Below are positions 39,896-43,434 of a stretch of DNA of 43,434 nucleotides, piece after piece. This stretch comes from Candidatus Daviesbacteria bacterium. GTDB taxonomy: Bacteria; Patescibacteriota; Microgenomatia; Daviesbacterales; UBA10151. The stretch is taken from contig DOWS01000011.1 in NCBI GenBank assembly GCA_003519445.1, positions 1 to 43,434 of the forward strand, in the 5' to 3' direction. A program made the position numbers and the translations under genes. Under the pieces are notes generated by a model. That model did not search any database. It had not been told where the DNA came from and saw only the letters and a list, made by a program, of their open reading frames with translations. Within the stretch, counting starts at the first letter, position 1. Each line of letters opens with the position of its first letter.

Positions 39896-40392
39896 TTTGA
39901 AATGGCCGGGTCAGCAGATTCAATGATAGCTACCCAGTTAGTTATCCCCAACTTTTTAACTAATTTTCTTAATTTCTCTGTAACATCTTTCTTAGTAATC
40001 CAGGTACTTTGTTGCCATTTCTTAAAACCCCACTCTTTCAAGCGACGGCGAAACAGATCTCTCACCCCTCTTTTGTCTTCCGGAATATCATAAATTACTA
40101 TCCGCCACTTTTTATCCCATGGTTTATTTTGGTCCACAAAACCAAGAGCATCTGCTCCCAGCTCTGTCAATTTCATCATGACTTTCCCCTCGTCTACGCT
40201 TGTCTCCAGATATCCTTTTTCTCTTAACCTTTTAATCGCCTGGGAAATAACCGGTTTGTCAAAATCCTTGCCTGTGCCATAGGCCCAATAACCGGGGTTG
40301 TTTACAAACTGATCAAAATAGGCCACCCCGTCAATGCTTTTTTCCAAGGCAAACAAAAGAAAATAATTTAAACTGTTCCTGCGGATCTTCAT
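39874..40392 (-). CDS. PaaX-like winged-helix regulator with Cas2-like C-terminal domain
   Basis: 172 aa from the ATG at 40392. The winged helix (FALEKSIDGVAYFDQFVNNP, then ISQAIKRLREKGYLE) is followed by the PaaX C-terminal ferredoxin-like fold (KWRIVIYDIPEDKRGVRDLF, FRRRLKEWGFKKWQQSTWIT) that resembles Cas2. No CRISPR array or other cas gene is present, so it is a regulator, not a CRISPR protein. The promoter contains the perfect palindrome ACACGGCCGTGT, and a near copy lies in front of comEC; autoregulation and control of comEC are inferred. Confidence 0.88.
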   Translation of the reverse strand: MKIRRNSLNYFLLFALEKSIDGVAYFDQFVNNPGYWAYGTGKDFDKPVISQAIKRLREKGYLETSVDEGKVMMKLTELGADALGFVDQNKPWDKKWRIVIYDIPEDKRGVRDLFRRRLKEWGFKKWQQSTWITKKDVTEKLRKLVKKLGITNWVAIIESADPAISNIIDTAV

Positions 40393-40399
40393 ACTCCCA

Positions 40400-40428
40400 A
40401 TATAACAATAATTACACGGCCGTGTCAA
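40400..40428 (-). promoter_or_regulatory. Promoter and palindromic operator of the PaaX-like gene
   Basis: TTGACA (40428-40423), 17-bp spacer, TTATAT (40405-40400), 7 nt before the ATG. The 12-bp perfect palindrome ACACGGCCGTGT (40414-40425) overlaps the -35 box and the spacer. Confidence 0.8.
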
Positions 40429-40433
40429 TAATG
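40402..40433 (-). repeat. 32-bp direct repeat, copy before the PaaX-like gene
   Basis: Partner of 39864-39895 (29/32, spacing 538 bp). Read in the same frame this copy also gives IIDTAV-stop, so it may be the displaced end of an earlier gene copy. Confidence 0.85.
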
Positions 40434-40449
40434 AAAATATGTGGGAGGA

Positions 40450-40809
40450 TTAAGTGCCTTGAGATTCTGGTAACATATGCTCATCATAATCAATTCCACG
40501 CTCTTGTAGGATATCTCTCGTAAGAGCTTCTACGCGTCTTCCCTGAATTGGAGCAAGTACCAAAAAACCTGGATGACTTCGGGGTTGACCTTCAGGAGAG
40601 AGAAACCACCAAGTCCCAACACGAAAATAAGCTGTATCTCCCGCTTGGGCATCTTTTGGGGGAATCCAGCAAAATCTAACGCGACGCCCCCCTTCCAAGC
40701 CATCACCCCCAAGCATTGGTTCTCTTCCCTGATCTATTAAACCCTCTAGGACTACCCTCATTTGAATATTTCTGGTATTAAATTCTCCCTTTTCTCTAGA
40801 TCTTGCCAT
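40450..40809 (-). CDS. Unknown protein (119 aa)
   Basis: ATG at 40809 behind a TTGACA-17-TTTAAT promoter. A basic N-terminus (MARSREKGEFNTRNIQMRV) is followed by a compact beta-rich domain (RVRFCWIPPKDAQAGDTAYF, RVGTWWFLSPEGQ) and a helical tail (EALTRDILQERGIDYDE). Higher in Gly and Arg than its neighbours. No family recognised; it lies between the PaaX-like gene and an IS element. Confidence 0.75.
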   Translation of the reverse strand: MARSREKGEFNTRNIQMRVVLEGLIDQGREPMLGGDGLEGGRRVRFCWIPPKDAQAGDTAYFRVGTWWFLSPEGQPRSHPGFLVLAPIQGRRVEALTRDILQERGIDYDEHMLPESQGT

Positions 40810-40820
40810 ATTTAAGAGAA

Positions 40821-40849
40821 ATTAAACCACATTCTTATTTAAATGTCAA
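40821..40849 (-). promoter_or_regulatory. Promoter of the 119-aa gene
   Basis: TTGACA (40849-40844), 17-bp spacer, TTTAAT (40826-40821), 11 nt before the ATG at 40809. Confidence 0.75.
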
Positions 40850-40867
40850 ATTTACGCTTAATTAAAG

Positions 40868-41779
40868 TTTAATATCCGGCATAAGAGTTAAAATATATGG
40901 ATATGCAACAATTAACGAAAATTATGCTGGCCTGGGAACTATTTGAGGACGAGGTGCCTCAAGTTCATATTGCCTCTAAGCTGGATGTTAATAGGGATAC
41001 TGTAAGGTTGTGGATTAAAGCTATTAAAGAACTTGGGTTACTGGAATATCTGGAAGATTACACTAATGCCAAGAAGGGGCCTAGAGCCAGCAGGAAAATT
41101 GATGGACTGCTCAAATCCAGAATCTACACCTTAAGAGAGAAATATAGGGATTGTTGCGGGCAGAAAATTAGGGAATTTCTGTTTTTGGAATATGGGATAA
41201 CACTTTCTACCACCACCATTTACAAAATATTGGGAGAAAAGTTTAAGCTCCGGAGTAAATGGAAGAAAAACCAATTAAGGGGACCAATTCCTGAGGCAGA
41301 TAAGCCAAGAGAGGTAATCCAGATGGACACTGTTGATTTTGGTGCTGTCTTTGCCTTTACAGGGGTAGATATATTTAGCAAAGAAGTTAATGTGAAGCTG
41401 TATCCATCACTCACAGCTAAAGATGGGCTAGATTTCTTAAGGAACTCCTTTGACTCAAGGTTTCACCATACTAATCTTTTGCAAACAGATGGAGGCCATG
41501 AATTTAAGGCTGAATTTAGGAGTAATGTGTTTAAATATGCAGATAGGTTTAGGGTATCCAGGCCATATAAGAAAAATGAGCAATCATACATTGAGAGTTT
41601 TAATAGGAGCTTGAGAAAGGAATGTTTAGGCTGGAGTAAATATAGGGCTGATGAGTTACCAAGCCTAAATAGAGAACTAACAGATTATTTGGTGTATTAT
41701 CATACTAAGAGGCCCCATATGGGTTTAAACATGAAGACACCTAACCAGTTTTTAAAAGATCTAGTGCCGGATATTTAAG
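40868..41779 (+). mobile_element. Insertion sequence with single DDE transposase gene
   Basis: A transposase gene is flanked by inverted repeats: TTTAATATCCGGCATAAGA on the left (40868-40886) and TCTAGTGCCGGATATTTAAG on the right (41760-41779), with the 11-bp core AATATCCGGCA identical. The right repeat overlaps the transposase stop. The outer ends are not certain and no clear target-site duplication could be assigned. Confidence 0.75.
40897..41778 (+). CDS. Integrase-core DDE transposase
   Basis: 293 aa. An N-terminal helix-turn-helix (EVPQVHIASKLDVNRDTVRL) is followed by an rve domain with the DDE triad: Asp in IQMDTVDFGA near residue 148, Asp in LLQTDGGHEF near 200 and Glu in QSYIESFNRSLR near 235. 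The layout fits the IS481/IS3 group. The frame is intact, so the element may be active. Confidence 0.93.
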   Translation: MDMQQLTKIMLAWELFEDEVPQVHIASKLDVNRDTVRLWIKAIKELGLLEYLEDYTNAKKGPRASRKIDGLLKSRIYTLREKYRDCCGQKIREFLFLEYGITLSTTTIYKILGEKFKLRSKWKKNQLRGPIPEADKPREVIQMDTVDFGAVFAFTGVDIFSKEVNVKLYPSLTAKDGLDFLRNSFDSRFHHTNLLQTDGGHEFKAEFRSNVFKYADRFRVSRPYKKNEQSYIESFNRSLRKECLGWSKYRADELPSLNRELTDYLVYYHTKRPHMGLNMKTPNQFLKDLVPDI

Positions 41780-41792
41780 TGTACATACCGAT

Positions 41793-42353
41793 TTAATAAA
41801 GAACCAGCAAGTCTTTGATTTTGTCAAAGACAGATTTGGAGACGATTTTTAAGGTTAGTAAATCTTCTATTTTGGAATAGGGCCGGCCGGAGATGATTTT
41901 GGAGGCTGTCACAACTCCTATGCCCGGCAAAGCTTCAAGTTCGGCTTGAGTAGCTGTGTTGATATTAACTTTGCTTTGAATGGTTGATCCGGCTACACTG
42001 GCTGGTGCGGAATCACCCACAAATGGCACATAAATTTTCATGCCGTCTGACAACTTTTGAGCCATATTTAAATACTTTGATACATATTCCCCATTGGCTG
42101 TTTCAGTTAATCCTCCTGCTGCCAAAACAGCATCTTCTATTCTTTTACTTTCATCCAGCTGATAAACCCCGGGATTAATTACTGCTCCGGACACATCAAC
42201 ACTAATCTTTTTTATGCCTGACACAATACTTTCTTTTGGGTATTCAATTTTGGGTTTTGTTAATCCCGAAGCAACCATGCCTCCAATAATTAAAACCACT
42301 CCCACTAAAGATAACCCAATGGGAATTTTGAATTTATCAATTTTTTCCTTCAT
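41793..42353 (-). CDS. comEA: ComEA-like DNA-binding protein (SLBB plus helix-hairpin-helix)
   Basis: 186 aa. A membrane anchor (PIGLSLVGVVLIIGGMVASG) is followed by the SLBB domain (ISVDVSGAVINPGVYQLDES, KIYVPF) and two helix-hairpin-helix motifs (VNINTATQAELEALPGIGVV, SKIEDLLTLKIVSKSVFDKI). It binds incoming double-stranded DNA at the cell surface for ComEC. It overlaps the SprT-like gene by 4 nt. Confidence 0.95.
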   Translation of the reverse strand: MKEKIDKFKIPIGLSLVGVVLIIGGMVASGLTKPKIEYPKESIVSGIKKISVDVSGAVINPGVYQLDESKRIEDAVLAAGGLTETANGEYVSKYLNMAQKLSDGMKIYVPFVGDSAPASVAGSTIQSKVNINTATQAELEALPGIGVVTASKIISGRPYSKIEDLLTLKIVSKSVFDKIKDLLVLY

Positions 42354-42751
42354 CTAAATTCCTTTCTGTACTCTTTAATCCAATCGCGGTAAGCTTTTAA
42401 CAGATGTCCCATGCCACGGGACTGCATTTCCCTTTTGACTACTCCTCCTTCATGGGGATATTTGTGCATTTTTGGATGTGGCGAAGAAAAACCATGCGAA
42501 TAATGAGTTAGCTCATGGGCAATAGTGCAATCTATTACTGCCATGGGGATTTTAGGATTTTTAAACATACCGGTAATGGTAATGAAACTGGATTTTGATT
42601 TTTTATCCAGCTTAATTGAACCTAGCCTAAATTTGGCAAAACGGCCAAACTTAATGAAGACTTTATTATTTTGAGGAGTATTAATAAAGTATCTTGACCA
42701 AAGATAGTCAAGCCTGGAAAGCAACCAAATATCATCTCTTTGTATTTTCAT
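42350..42751 (-). CDS. SprT-like zinc metalloprotease-domain protein
   Basis: 133 aa. The zinc motif HELTHYSHG (HExxH, residues about 80-88) follows AVIDCTIAHEL, and FINTPQNNKVFIKFGRFAKF is a SprT-type strand region. The zinc-ribbon end of full SprT is missing. Such domains act on DNA-protein adducts in SprT/Spartan; a role next to comEA in DNA processing is a guess from context. Confidence 0.8.
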   Translation of the reverse strand: MKIQRDDIWLLSRLDYLWSRYFINTPQNNKVFIKFGRFAKFRLGSIKLDKKSKSSFITITGMFKNPKIPMAVIDCTIAHELTHYSHGFSSPHPKMHKYPHEGGVVKREMQSRGMGHLLKAYRDWIKEYRKEFR

Positions 42752-42818
42752 TGCTGTAACAATCTAAACTCATGCTGCTAATAAGTTAGCGCTCATACTG
42801 TTCTATCTGCTAAATCTG

Positions 42819-43434
42819 CTAAACTACAATGCTAAAAATTTTTCCCGGTACATAGATAGTTTTTTTCACGGCTTGACCGGCTAAAAACTTCTTTACTTTT
42901 TTCGATCCAAGAGCCATTTTTTCTACAACCTCTTTACTGCTAATTATATCTTTTTGGATCAATAGCGTATCCCGTACTTTACCGTTAATCTGAATCACAA
43001 TAGTTGTTTCTTCTGTTTCCAGATATTTATTGTCACTCTTTGGCCAAGACTGCTGATGAATTGACCAGTTTGAGATTAGATGTTGGATACTGGAAGCTGG
43101 ATATTGAGATTTGAAATTAGAAGATGGATCTTCCAAACTCGAACTTCCAACTTCTTTATCTATCTTCTCACCTCTAACATCTAACTTCTTATTTAATTCC
43201 TGCCATAATTCTTCTGTCATATGCGGAGCAAATGGAGCTAAAAGCAAGAGAAATGTTTCATATTCTTTTTTACTTATTCCTTTTTCCTTTTTACTTAAAT
43301 AATTCAACCATTCCATCAGGCTGGCTATGGCAGTATTAAACTTAATATTTTCTATATCCTCTGTTACTTTTTTAATGGTTTTATGCATTATTCTTAAGTC
43401 ATCCACCTCGAAGGAGTCAGAGCCCACCTTCGAG
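42819..43434 (-). CDS. leuS: Leucyl-tRNA synthetase, C-terminal part (5' end beyond the window)
   Basis: The frame is open through the right edge. LRIMHKTIKKVTEDIENIKF, then FLLLLAPFAPHMTEELWQEL, SIHQQSWP and VIQINGKVRD are the anticodon-binding and C-terminal parts of LeuRS. Between LWQEL and SIHQQSW, where family members usually have a few residues, about 43 residues (NKKLDVRGEKIDKEVG...) are inserted; they are encoded by the heptad array at 43074-43185. Confidence 0.92.
   Translation of the reverse strand, partial: SKVGSDSFEVDDLRIMHKTIKKVTEDIENIKFNTAIASLMEWLNYLSKKEKGISKKEYETFLLLLAPFAPHMTEELWQELNKKLDVRGEKIDKEVGSSSLEDPSSNFKSQYPASSIQHLISNWSIHQQSWPKSDNKYLETEETTIVIQINGKVRDTLLIQKDIISSKEVVEKMALGSKKVKKFLAGQAVKKTIYVPGKIFSIVV
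43074..43185. repeat. Inverted heptanucleotide array inside leuS
   Basis: Sixteen consecutive 7-nt units. The first half has units such as TGTTGGA, TACTGGA, AGCTGGA; the second has complementary ones such as CTTCCAA, CTCTAAC, ATCTAAC, so the whole is a loose inverted repeat. It encodes the extra loop of LeuRS without breaking the frame. Confidence 0.8.

Noticed and set aside
39874..40392. CRISPR-associated Cas2
   Set aside because: The C-terminal fold resembles Cas2, but an N-terminal winged helix and the absence of repeats, spacers and cas1 point to a PaaX-type regulator.
1..43434. Alternative genetic code with UGA read as Gly or Trp
   Set aside because: Several well-recognised genes (nusG, rplJ, ndk) end at UGA at the expected position and no conserved position is encoded by UGA.

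Overview
The window looks like a piece of a Candidate Phyla Radiation genome, most likely a Microgenomates (OP11)-type lineage. This is inferred from gene content and style, not from a database search. The evidence is very compact gene packing with many 4-nt ATGA overlaps, short or domain-poor versions of universal proteins, many anchored proteins with a basic/RAS- or KAS-type junction after the membrane segment, UGA used as an ordinary stop, and few canonical terminators. No rRNA genes and no CRISPR array are visible.

Layout. 1-6240: four unrecognised genes around a divergent promoter (a gene running off the left edge, a 911-aa helical protein, a 656-aa protein with two membrane segments and a duplicated domain, and a 103-aa protein). 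6275-8452: class A penicillin-binding protein. 8442-9020: BrnT-type toxin-antitoxin (TA) cassette. 9080-12450: an anchored protein and two AbiE-type modules with mirrored gene order. 12469-17758: three secreted or anchored proteins, one 1228 aa long with an HExxH motif. 17832-18724: HicBA cassette and an ASCH-domain gene. 18798-25430: the secE-nusG-rplK-rplA and rplJ-rplL gene sets, split by a four-helix-bundle gene, a flippase-like gene and a dockerin protein. 25473-30390: cupin-like gene, two glycosyltransferases, two tiny membrane proteins, mreB and a PEGA/beta-propeller protein. 30412-32682: sortase, two divergent tRNAs, a radical SAM/SPASM gene and ndk. 32702-38894: metallophosphatase, argS, argF, argG and argH behind a T-box leader. 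38891-42751: comEC, a PaaX/Cas2-like regulator, an unknown gene, an insertion sequence, comEA and a SprT-like gene. The right edge holds the 3' end of leuS.

How the genes work together. argF, argG and argH convert ornithine to arginine and argS charges tRNA-Arg; the T-box leader should switch the set on when a tRNA is uncharged. The ribosomal operons carry a recognisable L10 autoregulatory leader. mreB, the PBP, the glycosyltransferases, the flippase-like protein, the sortase and the anchored proteins form a cell-envelope theme. comEA and comEC are the DNA-uptake core.

The most unusual structure does not belong to any one gene. (1) Two TA cassettes (brnT and hicBA) each sit at the 3' end of a host gene, and a second, diverged copy of that gene's last codons lies on the far side of the cassette. 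A PaaX-like regulator gene is likewise bracketed by 32-bp direct repeats that look like promoter/operators. This suggests small modules that integrate at gene ends and restore the target gene. (2) Degenerate 7-nt-period repeat tracts recur at seven places, five or more of them inside genes and in frame, and GC-rich imperfect palindromes sit inside two of these tracts. (3) Ribosomal protein L1 appears to lack domain II entirely. (4) Many promoters have their -10 box only 6-10 nt before the start codon, which suggests widespread leaderless transcripts.
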